Shown: positions 12,556 to 24,189 of the stretch, in pieces | Layout: each line of letters begins with the position of its first letter | Numbering within the stretch: the first letter of the stretch is position 1 | Source of the DNA: Ceratodon purpureus | Lineage: Eukaryota > Streptophyta > Bryopsida > Pseudoditrichales > Ditrichaceae | Reading direction: 5' to 3' | Assembly (NCBI GenBank): GCA_014871385.1 | Contig: CM026424.1 | Location: 8,489,768-8,553,767, forward strand | DNA length: 64,000 bases | The notes under the pieces: model-generated | Told to the model about the DNA's origin: nothing | Database searches by the model: none | Seen by the model: only the letters and a program-made list of their open reading frames with translations | Made by a program: the position numbers and the translations under genes

Positions 12556-13523
12556 CAGTGGTGATTTTTCACACGGTCCCTAACATGTCCAGGGACATGT
12601 TCTTGGAAAAAAAACATTTCTAGTGGACGGGTTCTCTGAAAATGAACCGGTTTTTGGACGTGTCAAATTCACTTTGGACGGGTTCTAAAAATATATATTT
12701 TTTTGACAATTTTTTCCAAAAAAATGAATGATGCAAATATCAATTACATCATGTCATATATGACATGTGAATGTGAACATAATGGAGTCAAACCACTAAC
12801 ACCTAATCAAAATATCAATCTTCAAGAGCTTGATTCACATGCACACATTGATTTATCAACCACAATATTTAGAACCTTTTTAAAACAACGTCAGAGATCA
12901 AAATTGAAGGTAAACTAAGTAATTGTATATAAACATTTTCAATTTTTTCAAAAAAGAAGAAGAACTTACCATTCAAACAAGTAGATGAATTCTTCTGTTC
13001 TTCATATTTCTCCAAACAAGCATCACTGCATTCCAATTGATGTTTACAATTGCATTATTTGCACATGAAATGCACATCAAAGCATCTAATGTCTCCAACT
13101 TCAAGCTAGTACGGAGATAACTCTTGATAAGGTTTTGTTGGAAAAACCCCTTTCACATATTGCAGTATTCACATGAATCAAATAACTCTCTTCACAAGTT
13201 TCTCAAAACTAAATCTAAAGCCTACGTTGATTTCTTTTATACATTACTTCTCTATCACTTGAAAAAATTAAAAAAATTAAAATAAACAGACATGCCTAAG
13301 TCCTCAAGGTTACAACATGTTGGAGTCCAGCTTGGACAAGTCGCAGCAGCAGCAAGAGGCAGCAGATAACATGAGCAGCCAAGAAGAAGCTCAGATGCAA
13401 AAAAAAGAAAAAAAAATCACAAAAAAAACAAGCCGCTCGCAGTCTGGCGTAGGCTCTGCTACAGAGCTGCAACAGCTCTAGTCGCTGTGGACCGGGCCGG
13501 GCTACAAGAGTGCAGCGGGCCTG

Positions 13524-13574
<51 letters not shown>

Positions 13575-13737
13575 TTTTTTATTGATTTTAAATTTTTAAA
13601 TTTTATTTTATAAACATTAGTACGGGACGGGTATTCCTTTTTTGAACCGGTTTTTGGACGGGTTCCATTTTTTTTTGCCTTTCAATTCAAGGTTTTTGGA
13701 CATGGACAGGTTAAAACTTTGTGAAAAATCAGCCCTG
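12556..13737. mobile_element. Non-autonomous hAT element, 1182 bp, exact 8-bp target duplication
   Basis: The ends are near-perfect inverted repeats: left CAGTGGTGATTTTTCACA and right, read inward, CAGGGCTGATTTTTCACA. ACTTCAAG lies directly on both sides (12548-12555 and 13738-13745), the 8-bp duplication typical of hAT elements. Words such as GGACGGGTTC and GAACCGGTTTTTGGACG recur near both ends and may be subterminal transposase sites. The interior has a TA microsatellite and no transposase. The ends differ from those of the 16.7-kb hAT at 41038-57758, so that element is probably not its direct source. Confidence 0.88.
13524..13572. repeat. (TA)n microsatellite
   Basis: About 24 TA units inside the 1.18-kb non-autonomous hAT element. 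Confidence 0.97.
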
Positions 13738-13813
13738 ACTTCAAGTACAACGCCATTTTGCAGGAAAGGGGGTAAGCTTTTGGCACCTCATTTTGTGGGT
13801 TGACCTTATTCAT

Positions 13814-14180
13814 TTTTGTGTTAGACTTTTCAGAGGGCTTGTCATATCAAAGAGGGAGGGGCGAGGGGAAGGCTTTGGAGTTGCAAGGAAGGAGAGGTGG
13901 ACAAAGAGCAGTCCGAAAAAGGGCAACGGAAGGGACCTCAAAGTTGCATTGGCTTTGGCTTCGGTTGTCGTTGGTGAGAGGTTCACCCGTGGGGCGCCAT
14001 CACGGTGTTGGTGTGAGGAAGTGACCCTCCGGTGCCAAAAATGGCACTAAATAGATGTCGTTGACGCGTTAAAACACTCACTACTAGTGTAGAAGCTCTT
14101 AGAAGCTGTCCTCATAATATTAAGTAATACATACAGTTAACAAAAATTCTCAAACATATCTCAAGACGAAGGCATGATTA
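13814..14180. repeat. Dispersed repeat, copy 1 of 2
   Basis: A roughly 370-bp segment recurs in direct orientation at 23825-24186 with many substitutions and small indels. Shared words include GACTTTTCAGAGGGC, GCAGTCCGAAAAAGGG/C, TGGTGAGAGGTTCAC and ATATCTCAAGACGAAGGCAT. Both copies hold an ACTAGTG word about 85-95 bp from the right end. No open frame is conserved between copies, so this is a non-coding repeat of unknown class. Confidence 0.8.
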
Positions 14181-14724
14181 ACAAGTATCCTCAATTCCAA
14201 ATTCCAAATTCATTTTCCTTTTATGTACCTGCAAATGCAATACTTGGAACATTATTTTAAAATTGTCCATAGAAAATCATATGCAATCCATTTTGTCAAA
14301 TAGTACATGCCGTTTCTTAATATTCAACTTTGGAAACCCATACAAGTGCTACTTCTTATCATCTTTTCCAACGTTTTTTTAAGTGGCTAAATATAGCCAC
14401 ATAGACTATACAATTGGTGACGTGGCGATGTTACACATAGGAAAAGACAAGGTGGAGTTGAGGGAGGTGGCTGGGATTTGATATCTTAGGTCACCCACCT
14501 CGCCTACTCACTACCCTCTCCATCGTTTTCTCTCTCCACCATCTCCTCCATGGCAATGTGCAAATGGCCATTAATGGCACCCTCCCTCCCTTCATTGGAT
14601 GCCACAACGCTCATTACTCCCTCTGCATTGAATGCCAATTGCCAGTTTGATCTGCTCAGCACATACCACAATTAGCATGTCAATCCGCTTTTCTTAGATC
14701 CTATGCAGCAGTTGTGCTTTCCAT

Positions 14725-15400
14725 TGAAACTTAAAGGCCTTGGAATTCCATCAGAATCTCCAAGGAGCAACGCTGAAATGAATCCTAGAACCAAATTTTC
14801 AAAAATAATACATTTTTGAAGGGATTTTGGAGCGGCATGAGGTTTCCTTGGTGCCAAAGACACTTCATGGGGTCCCTACGTCTCATGCAAGCTCCCAAAG
14901 ACCTTCTCATGAACATTTGACGTTTTCTAAAACTTTGATTCCGGCATTGATTTCAGCGCTGCTGTATGCAGATTCTGATGGAATTCCAAGGCCTCTAAGA
15001 TTTCCTTGGTGCCAAAAACACTTCAAGGGGTCTCCACATCTCATTCAATGCTCCTAAAGATTGTTTAATGAACATTTGATGTTTTCTAAAAATTTGGTTC
15101 TAGTATTGATTTCAGCGTTGTTGGTTGCAGATTCTAGTGGAATTCCAAGGCCTCTAAGGTTTCCTCGGTGCCAAAGACACTATAAGCGGTCCCCACATCT
15201 CATGCAATGCTCCCAAAGACCACCTCATGAGAATTTGATTTTTTTGGAATTTTGGTTTTGGTAATAATTTGAGCGTTGCTTTTTGTTAATTTGATGAATT
15301 TTTGGTGCCACAAGAAGTTGTATCGGGCCCAATACACGTCCAAGGAGGCACCAAATCTCATGCAAATGGTCCTAAAGACCTTCTCATGAACACTTTAATC
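14725..15400. repeat. Tandem repeat of about 158 bp with one inverted copy in front
   Basis: The word TTTCCTTGGTGCCAAAGACAC and its variants start at 14843, 15001 and 15160, with a decayed fourth copy near 15300, giving a unit of 158-159 bp. Units share CTCATGCAA...CTCCCAAAGACC and GGAATTCCAAGGCCTCTAAG. The segment 14725-14815 is a partial copy of the unit in the opposite orientation. The short frames across it follow the repeat and do not look like genes. Confidence 0.8.
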
Positions 15401-15697
15401 TTTAAAGAAACTAGATTTTTGTTAATCATATTGTTTTTAAGACAATAAGGAGCAATGTGTTTAATAGAGAATTCAAGCTCAAAACATATATAATGGATTT
15501 TAATTACTGAGTCATTTCAAGCTGACTATAGGTGAGTAGCTATGAATGAATCGAGTGCTTAATAGATGAGCATTTGTGACTATACCATAGGCAATAATGG
15601 AGATCCAAATATGCTTACTTAGTGTGTATTTTTGGATCCTAAACAAGTATGTGGGCTAGCATATTGAATTAGATCTGACCAATCCATTTGGTGTTAA

Positions 15698-16215
15698 CCT
15701 CTAAAAGACAAAGCAACCACTTTTGGGTTACGCTAGAAATAGAAAACCCAGTAAAATGCCCTAGACGGATCGGATTTAAGTGTTTTTTGTTCCTAACCTC
15801 TTTAGAATCAAGTTGAAAATAAGGATATGCTGAAATTTTAGTGAAAAAGTGAAACCCTGATTTTAGAAGAAAAAAAGCAACATGGGTCGGTGAGGTGTTT
15901 CTATAGTGAAGTTAGTGTTTCTATTGTGATAATGTTTCACCTGTACTTTGAGCACATTGTATAGTGAAATGAAGATCTCTCCTTGTGGATTTTTTTTTAG
16001 CGTTTTTGTTTTTGGGAATGCTTTTATGACCTTACTTTGTGGCTTTATTGTTTTGGGATTATCACAAACCCTTTTGAATTTGCCAAAAAATGCCATGTTC
16101 AAAAAAATAAAATTCATAGTGATACTAAAATGAAAAATTTTCTCACTTTGGAAAATGCAAGAATGGCACTTGAGGTACTGAAAAATTGTGGAAATACCCC
16201 TCTGTCCTTTAGAGG
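15698..16215. mobile_element. TTAA-flanked MITE, family member A, 518 bp
   Basis: Ends are CCTCTAAAAGACA on the left and, read inward, CCTCTAAAGGACA on the right, each next to TTAA (15694-15697 and 16216-16219). TTAA duplication is the hallmark of piggyBac-like elements. Two further members lie at 23390-23621 and 25430-26340. No transposase is encoded. Confidence 0.68.
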
Positions 16216-16219
16216 TTAA

Positions 16220-18049
16220 GTAGTGAGGAGCTTGCAGAGGTGCCAAAATCCAAGTTCAGTTTTCAATTCATATTAGTTCTTGATTGTTTGACTCAATGGC
16301 ATTCTCTTGTTGGAATAATATTAAAGCACTTGAGGGCATTCATGCTCATGCACACTTTGCTCATAGTTTGCTTCACATGATCCTTACTCGACAGTGTTTA
16401 AGGTGAGAATGGTAGACTGTATAAAAGTACTAGGATAAATTATCCAAGAGTACTACCTTCATACGCGATCAATGTTGCTAATCAAGTAGATGGAGTTTTT
16501 TATTGTATTTTTGGCATGGTTAGGGTAAAGCCTTAGTTTTTTGGATATAGAAGCTTATGAATATGATGCCGAGGCATCTTTTGATGCAGATAGTACTAAC
16601 TTCTCTGTTTTTACATCTTCATGTGGTCAGATAGATTCAAATTCCATAACATAGCTTAAGTTACATCTTCTTTACATTATATCACTTTTGTTGTCATTCA
16701 TTTTGTTGTAATTAAAATGTCACTTTGAATTTTGATCAATGTTCTTCCTTTTTGGTCTTCGGAGAAGCATACTTTGAGAAGAAGGTTGTCGAGAACAAAA
16801 AATTTAATTATAAAAAAACAAAAATTGGTTGGAAATAAAAATCAAGCAATCAAAGAAGAACCAAGAAATGGGAAGAATAAGTAAAAAAATGCAAAGATTT
16901 AAAAATTTAAAGTTTAAAATACCAATTCATTAAAAGCCAAAGTTTGAGTCCATTGTGCATGCAAGGCTATACACAAAAAAGGCTGAAAATAAAAATCAAC
17001 CACAAGTTTAAAATTGAAAAATTAAAAAATTTCCAAAATTTCAAATTATTTCCTTCCTTATGTATTATTGCAATGAGTGGTGCAGATACCTTCTTTCGGA
17101 TTCGAAGATCGTTGTGAGGTGTATTTCTTGGTACCAGGTGAAGTCAGTACATTGTCTTTTCAATGCTCCATTTCGACATTTTGACTCCCACCAGTTGCCA
17201 TTGAGTTGTGCAGTACGCTTCTCTTACTTCAACCCAAGGGTTGAATTTTCAATGATTGGATCGCAGGAATTGGTGGTAATATAATATGGTAGTGGAATAT
17301 TCGAGCTAGGTCGTCACTACACTGTAGCAAACCCGGCCCTTGGCGCATATTCGAGCTAGGTCGTCACTCCATGCCTTCTCTCTGCTCTACTTGGTTGTTT
17401 TCAAACCTTACTGCCGACTTGGTGGATGGAGTGACGTAAGTTATGTGCTTGTTTGAAGTGCTGGGGTGTGGAATCTATCTCCAGTGCTCGGGAGCGAGGA
17501 GCGGCGTTTTCAGATCCCCGACACTGCGTTCAGGTGATGATTCGCGCCAGAGTCTACTTCAGATTGTATGTTTCATGTATGCGTCCTCTTTCATACGCTG
17601 AGGAGTATGCAGGCATCGTGGTAGGCTTTGATTTTGGAAGCTGTCGGTAAGCACTAGAACGTGTAGTTTAGGTATACATAAAAGTTTGGTAATTTTAAAT
17701 ACTGTATAAAAAAGTTTTGCTGAGTCTCTTCGAGATAAGCGATTACTAGTCACCATAGAATCCCGTATGGGGGAACTACGATCAGCTGGTTTGTAGTCAT
17801 TGGTTTGTAGTCATTCATTTGGTCTTTTTTGAAACTTTAAAAGACTTTTTGAAACGTTTAGAAACGGTGCTTTTGCCACTATGGATAATGACGTCCGATT
17901 TTGGGATGATGCAGGGATCTACTAGAATCTATCGAAGAGTTCAACTTGTGCATACACAGCAGCGACGGCGACCCAAGAGGATTTGTGTATGCTCAAAGGC
18001 TACATTGTTCAGAAATAGCAGCAGGAATGTGATGCTAAGATAGGCCGGC
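16220..18049. other. Intergenic DNA upstream of the TIR-NB-LRR gene
   Basis: No supported gene. A 22-bp word beginning ATATTCGAGCTAGGTCG occurs twice in direct orientation (17297-17318 and 17347-17368) with a 28-bp spacer. The proximal kilobase is the presumed promoter of the resistance gene starting at 18050. Confidence 0.5.
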
Positions 18050-21000
18050 ATGATGGAGGTGGAACTAGCCAAATGCTGCGTTTGTGATGCTTGCCAGTTG
18101 TGGCCTTTTGTCAACATACGTTTCCACTCCTGGTGGTGCGAGGATTTCAATCTCTGCGAGGTGTGTCACCACAAGTATGGCCTTGAGCTTCCTTCGCCGC
18201 ATCAAAGCAACCCCTCCAGTGTAGCAGTTCACACAGAAAACACAAAGAATCACGTGAGCTTGGAGAGGGCATCTGGATGTATTCAACCTTCCTTTTCGAA
18301 ACCCCCAGATGGCCGGTGGTCATACCGAGGACAAGAATCGTTTCGAGAGAAGCTGGAGGAAGATTGGCCTCGTAGGTATAAGATTGCCAGGAATTGTTTC
18401 GCATGGATTCAAAAGATTCCCATGTCAGTGGACAGCGGTATGGCGACCATCTTTGAGGATATAAAGTCCAAGGATAGTTCACAGGTTTTTGCTGATTTCT
18501 GACTTTTGTCCATATTCCCATAGCTTGATATGATCTTTTAACCTACCAGATGAGCAGTGAACAGGTTCTATCAGATGTAGGCTCAAATTGTGAAATTTCG
18601 CTCGGACTCTAGTTTGCTCATAAATTGAAGCATGAAACCTAAGCTGTATTAGTCTCAAAATTGAATTAAGCTTTAGCAGATAGATGTTCAGACTTCCACC
18701 GAACTTCATGTATGAATGTAAGTTTGGAAGCTCACAACAAATAGTGACTATCAACACGTTTCTGGGATTCGGAAGTATTATTGCTGGAGGACGTGTCATG
18801 TTAGAAGGTTCTGTACTTTGAAACATTTTTCTTCTGGTCATGGTATCATTGGACTGTGCTTCTGAATTTTTTAACATGAATTTTCAGGAGATAGCAGCTG
18901 AACAAACAGCCGAGACTCCTTACAAATTGGACGAAACCGAAGTGTGCAATGGCAGGTATGTAAATTTCTTAACATTGGAAACTTCACTTGGAAATATAGA
19001 ATCGCTCATGAGGTTCAGTACCTGAAATATCTTGTAAGCTTGGAGTTCATGTTAGATGTATATTCTCCCAGGCACTTCTTCAATGTTTTTCTAGTTCTTA
19101 AACAAAAGTTTATAAGTTTCGACTAGACAATATCACAACATGCTTGAATGTGCTGATTTACTGTGCAGGTATCCACGGTGCTTGACGCCCAAGCATAAAA
19201 TATTTTTGAGTCATGCCGGTCCTGAGAAAGGCTTTGTGGAACAACTTAATATTGACCTGGAGGGAATCCATCACTTTGGGGTATTTTTTGACAAAGATGG
19301 AGATAGTCTTCCAAAAGGAGAACAATTTCCAGGGCGGATTTTTGAAGCAGCAAGGAATTGTGAGTTGGGGGTGGTGGTGATGTCTGATGAATATTTTCAT
19401 AGAAAATGGCCCATGTTGGAATTGGCGGCTTTTGTGAAAGAAAGCAGAAAGCGTGAGTCTTTCAAGATATTGCCTTTATTTTACAAGCTCACTGCTGCAG
19501 AATTCAAACAAGAAGACAGACAAAAACGGTGGTTTGAATCTTGGAATAGATTTTCGCCAAGAATTGATGTGCAGGAATGGAAGGATGCTTTGAAGGTTTT
19601 GGCAAAATATAATGGCATGTCATTTGTAAGTGCAAATGGTGATGTGGTTTACAGAGCAGAAATTAAAGAAGAAATTTGGAAGACAGTCACCCCATATATC
19701 AAAGAAGACGATTCTCACATCCTTGGAAGTGTACGCATGAGTAAGGTGATTGAAAAGGTAAGTCAATGTAGCATGTGCTTATATCCCTTTTCTGAATATT
19801 TTATTTTTATATGTATCTAAGTTCAGTTTGTATCAAATATTATTGCACTGTATATGAAAAGCTAGTTGCCAAGTTTTCACTGTAAGTGTTTTGGTTTCAT
19901 TCTAGGAACTCGGGGTCTTTGATGATGATAGATTTTCGTCACCAAATTCCCCACAACCACGATTTATTGGCATGTATGGATCGGGAGGGGAAGGCAAGAC
20001 TACAATGTGTAAAGTGGTTTGCAATAACTTGCTCCAAGCATTTCGAGGGAAAGTTTGTCACATTGAGCTAGGAAGCAAGCCAAACCCTTTGGATTTGCAA
20101 AAGCAATTACTACAATTATTCTTGAATTTGGAAAAAATTGACATGTTGGTGACAAATGTACTGAAGGTACGTGCTTTTGCAGTGTATTGTCTTTTTCTCT
20201 TCTCTACGTGGAGACCCTCTCTATGTTCATATTTGTGTAGAGATCCTTTGGTAGTTCTTCTAGTAGTTTTGAGTTGTCTTTTTTAATCAAGGTGCAACAA
20301 TACATGGTTGGATGATGTGTTAACTCCTGATATAGCTTCTTGTGTGCATGTAATGCATATACTCATCTAACTGTTGAATTTAAATTGTCCAAATGATACT
20401 GAAACGGGAGCCTGTGCTTCTTATCATTGTGTAGGGACGTTATCTTCTGAAAGAGCATCTTCCCAACCACTGTGTTTTATTGGTTCTTGATAATGTGTGG
20501 GACAATGTTGATGCTTTGGAAGAAGCTAAGAGTTACCTCACCTTACCATTCAAAAAAGGGAGTATTGTGTTAGTTACATCACGTACTATGGAAACACTGA
20601 AACGAATTCCAGTTGACATCAAGTGGCATAAGTTTTTTGAAATGCCCGTCTTGGAAGTTGAAGAAGCAAGAAGCTTATTGGCACAAAGTGCAGGGTGCAG
20701 TATATCTAGCCTTAATTCTGAAGCAGAAAAAGAAGAATTAGAAAGACTATTGAACGTGTGTTGTTTTAACTCTGCTACCAAGAAGTCAAGATATCACCCC
20801 TTTATCATCAAGGTGTTGGGTGCCAAGGTTGGCAATGATCCATCAAAATGGAAAGACATCATGGGCTTCAAGCATGTCATCAATGAGAAGAGGAACCCTT
20901 TCTTCTCTCGTTTGAGGTTAGGTTACGATGATTTGCCCAAGAAAACACAGAAAATGTATCTGGATTTGGTCCTGTGCATTGGCCAAACTCATCCAAGGCC

Positions 21001-22799
21001 CATAAATACAAAGTACAAAACCGCTGTGGACCGGTATTTCGAAACCACATGGGGTGAAGATCGTAAATCTATTGCAGGATTTGTAAGTGATCTCAATCCG
21101 TTTCTGAGATCTATAATTATGCTTTAGAGTCTAGGTAAGATATTCGGGACCATATGGATTTGAGTTCACCTACACGACTGAACTTTTAGATGATGTGCAG
21201 CTGCAGGTACTCCAAACCAAGGCTCTTTTGGAGAAAACGATTTCTGAAGGAGAAGATGCCTTCTACATACACGATCTTTATATTGAGTTCGCACAGCTGG
21301 AGGTGATTGAAGAAGGTCTTGAACACGAGAAAACATGCGTTCTTAAACCGGAAGGTGACGACCGGTACTTCCAAAAAGGCAGGCTTTCGATTGAAGGAGG
21401 CGACTTCACAAGCTTAGCCAAGCTCAACCTCTGCCGCAAATGCAACGAGCCAGACCTCATGAATGTGAACAACTGCAAGAAGCTGACAAATTTGGATCTC
21501 CGAGGAATGAACAACTTGTCAAAACTCTATGTGGCCACGGGCTGCTCGGAGCTTCTCAAGATTCACGTTGAAAACATACCAACGCTTCATGATCTCTTCT
21601 GGACGAGCGGATGCAGTAACGGTTTCAATTTCCCGAGCTTGGCTGGGTTGGTTGCGTTGCGAAAACTTGAGATATGGGATTGCCATGCGTACGCCACGAA
21701 GGAAGTGTGGGGAACTCATGATTTGAATGGAGGATATACAAGTAGCAGTGCAAGTGGAACAGCAACTCGCTCCGAATGGCCATCCCTCATTGATTCTGTG
21801 CTGAACCTGATTCATTCCAGAAGGAAAATCACGCCTGCCGAGCAAATCGTTGATTTTTCCGCATGTACCAAGCTTGAAATGTTTCGAATAACCAACGTCC
21901 CTGGTATTATCAGGCTTTCCAACTTGGAAGGGTTGAAATGCGTCCGTTACCTCACTCTTTACTGTCTTCCTGACTTGGTCGAATTGCCTGATCTGAGCTG
22001 CCTGATATCCTTAACCGATATGCGTCTGAGGGGTCTACCGAAGCTAAACCGACTGCTAGGATTACATGGTTTGTCGAAGCTGGGAAGGCTTGATCTTCGC
22101 ACTTGCCCCCTTATCACAGAACTTCCTGGAATTGAGCTTCTTTCTGAGCTCCAAACCGTAGGTTGTTGGTACACATCTTTACAAGGCCTGCCGAATTTGA
22201 GTAGGTTGCAGAAGCTGCGGGCGTTGTATTTGGTCGGATGTGAAAGGCTGACGGGGTTAGGAAGCATTGGAGCATTACATGGCTTGGAATTGTTGGATGT
22301 ATCAAACTGCAGGAACTTCTCTGAGCTACCTGCTGAGCTGAGGACCTCGCCACTGGAGAATTTGAATGTGAGCGGGACATCAGTATCGGAGATTCCTGAC
22401 ATTGGAGATTACCGGAGCCTCCAGTATCTGTGCTGTGCAAAGTCTAGGATGGCAGGGTTATCGGATCTGAGTAATCTGCAATTCTTGAGAACCGTCGACC
22501 TTTCGTTCTGTTTGGAACTCCGGTGTGTTCCGAAATCGATTGCGTTGCCGACTTTGGAAATATTTGATGTGCGGGGCTGTGCTGCGCTGGAATATTGTCC
22601 TGATTTTACGAATTCGCGGGCCTTGAAAGAGCTCTACCTGTGTCCTTTGGTGGATCCGAATTCGATAAAGGTACCGAATGAAGATGGCCCGTTGCCACGA
22701 GAAGGGCAACAGCTGCATGGAGATGACATGGTCACCAATAAAAGGCAGCTCAGTGACGGGGAAACCGGTACAGAGAAGAAGATGAAGAGAACACACTAG
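18050..22799 (+). CDS. TIR-NB-LRR immune receptor with an N-terminal ZZ-like zinc-finger exon
   Basis: An intracellular immune receptor. Exons 18050-18484, 18888-18955, 19169-19757, 19906-20166, 20435-21082 and 21201-22799 join in phase to 1199 codons, each with GT-AG borders; an in-frame stop just before the ATG supports the start. Residues 9-44 resemble a ZZ zinc finger (CDAC, then IRFHSWWCEDFNLCEVC), but one expected Cys is Ser27. TIR is about 177-310, with LSHAG and the Glu252 of PMLEL at the position of the plant TIR NADase glutamate. NB-ARC has P-loop GSGGEGKTT (Lys395), LLVLDNVWD (Asp470), GSIVLVTSRT and an IHD in place of MHD (691-692). LRRs follow from about 720 to 1150, with a basic tail. 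The gene looks intact. Whether the zinc finger is present in transcripts needs RNA evidence. Confidence 0.85.
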
Positions 22800-23389
22800 C
22801 AATTGTTCACTTGGTAGCAAATATATAGTCGTTTGGTCCTGGAGTAGGAGATTTATATTTGTAGAATTCCTACACAATCGTTGGATTAGCATTGCTGATT
22901 AAAAGCTTAACGGAGATTAGCTTTATGGAAGAGTTTGTATTTTGTAGTAGAACGATATTGAAGGACTTTGAATAATGTGCATTGAGGCTGTGGGTTTGTG
23001 AATTATATTGAGCATGTCGAACGTATGTGTCGAGCCCAGGGGCATCAGGTATCCTTCAACCACTGTGAGTATAGTGTGAGGCCCCGCGAATGGGGCCTCA
23101 CACTACGTGATAGTACATAGTATTTTAAAGTATGTTAATGATAACATAAACACGCCTACTAAAAATTTGTAGTTCCTCTAGGCTCAAAATGTTGAATATA
23201 ATTGTTGTAGACACCAGTATCTCAAGATTAATTAAAAGGCTATCTCCTCTAAGAATTAAAATTGCTCTTTTCACGTTGATTTGTTATTGTGAACCTCAAT
23301 TCTTTAGCTTACACAGTTGTCCAAATATGGTTAAATTTTGAATACAAAATCTCCTTTAGCACGTAGAAATCAAAGAGATTGTCCATTAA
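22800..23389. other. 3' flank of the resistance gene with a perfect hairpin
   Basis: This holds the probable 3' untranslated region. A 14-bp perfect inverted repeat, TAGTGTGAGGCCCC and its complement (23072-23085 and 23092-23105), is separated by a 6-bp loop and stands out in AT-rich DNA. Its role is unknown; it may be a remnant of a foldback element. No gene is visible. Confidence 0.55.
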
Positions 23390-23621
23390 CCCCTAAAATT
23401 CCACAAAACCCAAAGTGGGTTGCAGGGAACTTCCGCAAGCTACCACAATTAGGATTTTTAATATTTCTTGACAAGATTTTTTTAGTGAACATGATAAATC
23501 ATAATCTTTATGGGCTTGAAATTTCAGCATTTAAAAAAATATCAAATAAAAAGGATTTTTTTTGAAATTTTCAGCATTTTAGAAGTGAAAATTGGCAAAA
23601 ACGGTCTTGGAATTTTAGGGG
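23390..23621. mobile_element. TTAA-flanked MITE, family member B, 232 bp
   Basis: Perfect 14-bp ends CCCCTAAAATTCCA on both sides, immediately bordered by TTAA (23386-23389 and 23622-23625). Same family layout as the elements at 15698 and 25430. No coding capacity. Confidence 0.76.
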
Positions 23622-23824
23622 TTAATGATGTAATCAACCTCCTATGTTATATGTTCCTTTTTGGTCTCAAAGTTCACTATATAACACATACAATATTAGG
23701 ACTCTAACTTTTTAGTATGCAGTCGGAACAACTCATAGCAGTTAGGATGTAGCTAATACTTTCAAAACACATTCCTCAATACATTTATCAATTCCACATC
23801 ATGGAAGCCATAATCACCTGCGTC

Positions 23825-24186
23825 CTTTTTTGTATTGGACTTTTCAGAGGGCGTGTCATATCAAAAGGGAGGGGCGAGGGAAAGGCTTCCGAGTTGTGAG
23901 GAAGGAGAGGTGGGCAAAGAGCAGTCCGAAAAAGGCTCAAGGAGGGACCGCAAAGTTGCATTGACTTCGGTTGCTGTTGGTGAGAGGTTCACTGCTGGGG
24001 TGCAATCATGGTGTTGGTGTGAGTGATCCACCGGTGCCAAAAATGGTACTAAACAGATGCCCTTGATGCATTAAAACACTCTCCACTAGTGGAAAAGCTC
24101 TCAGAAGTTATCCTCATAATCTTAAGTAACACATGTACAGTTGGCGAAAATTCTTAAACATATCTCAAGACGAAGGCATAATTAAG
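23825..24186. repeat. Dispersed repeat, copy 2 of 2
   Basis: Direct-orientation partner of 13814-14180. The pair brackets the resistance-gene interval at a distance of about 10 kb. Divergence and the absence of terminal TG/CA or priming sites argue against a pair of LTRs. Confidence 0.8.
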
Positions 24187-24189
24187 ACA

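Noticed and set aside
13814-24186. LTR retrotransposon bounded by the two 370-bp repeats
   Set aside because: No TG/CA ends, primer site or gag-pol between them; the interval holds an intron-rich resistance gene and DNA transposons.
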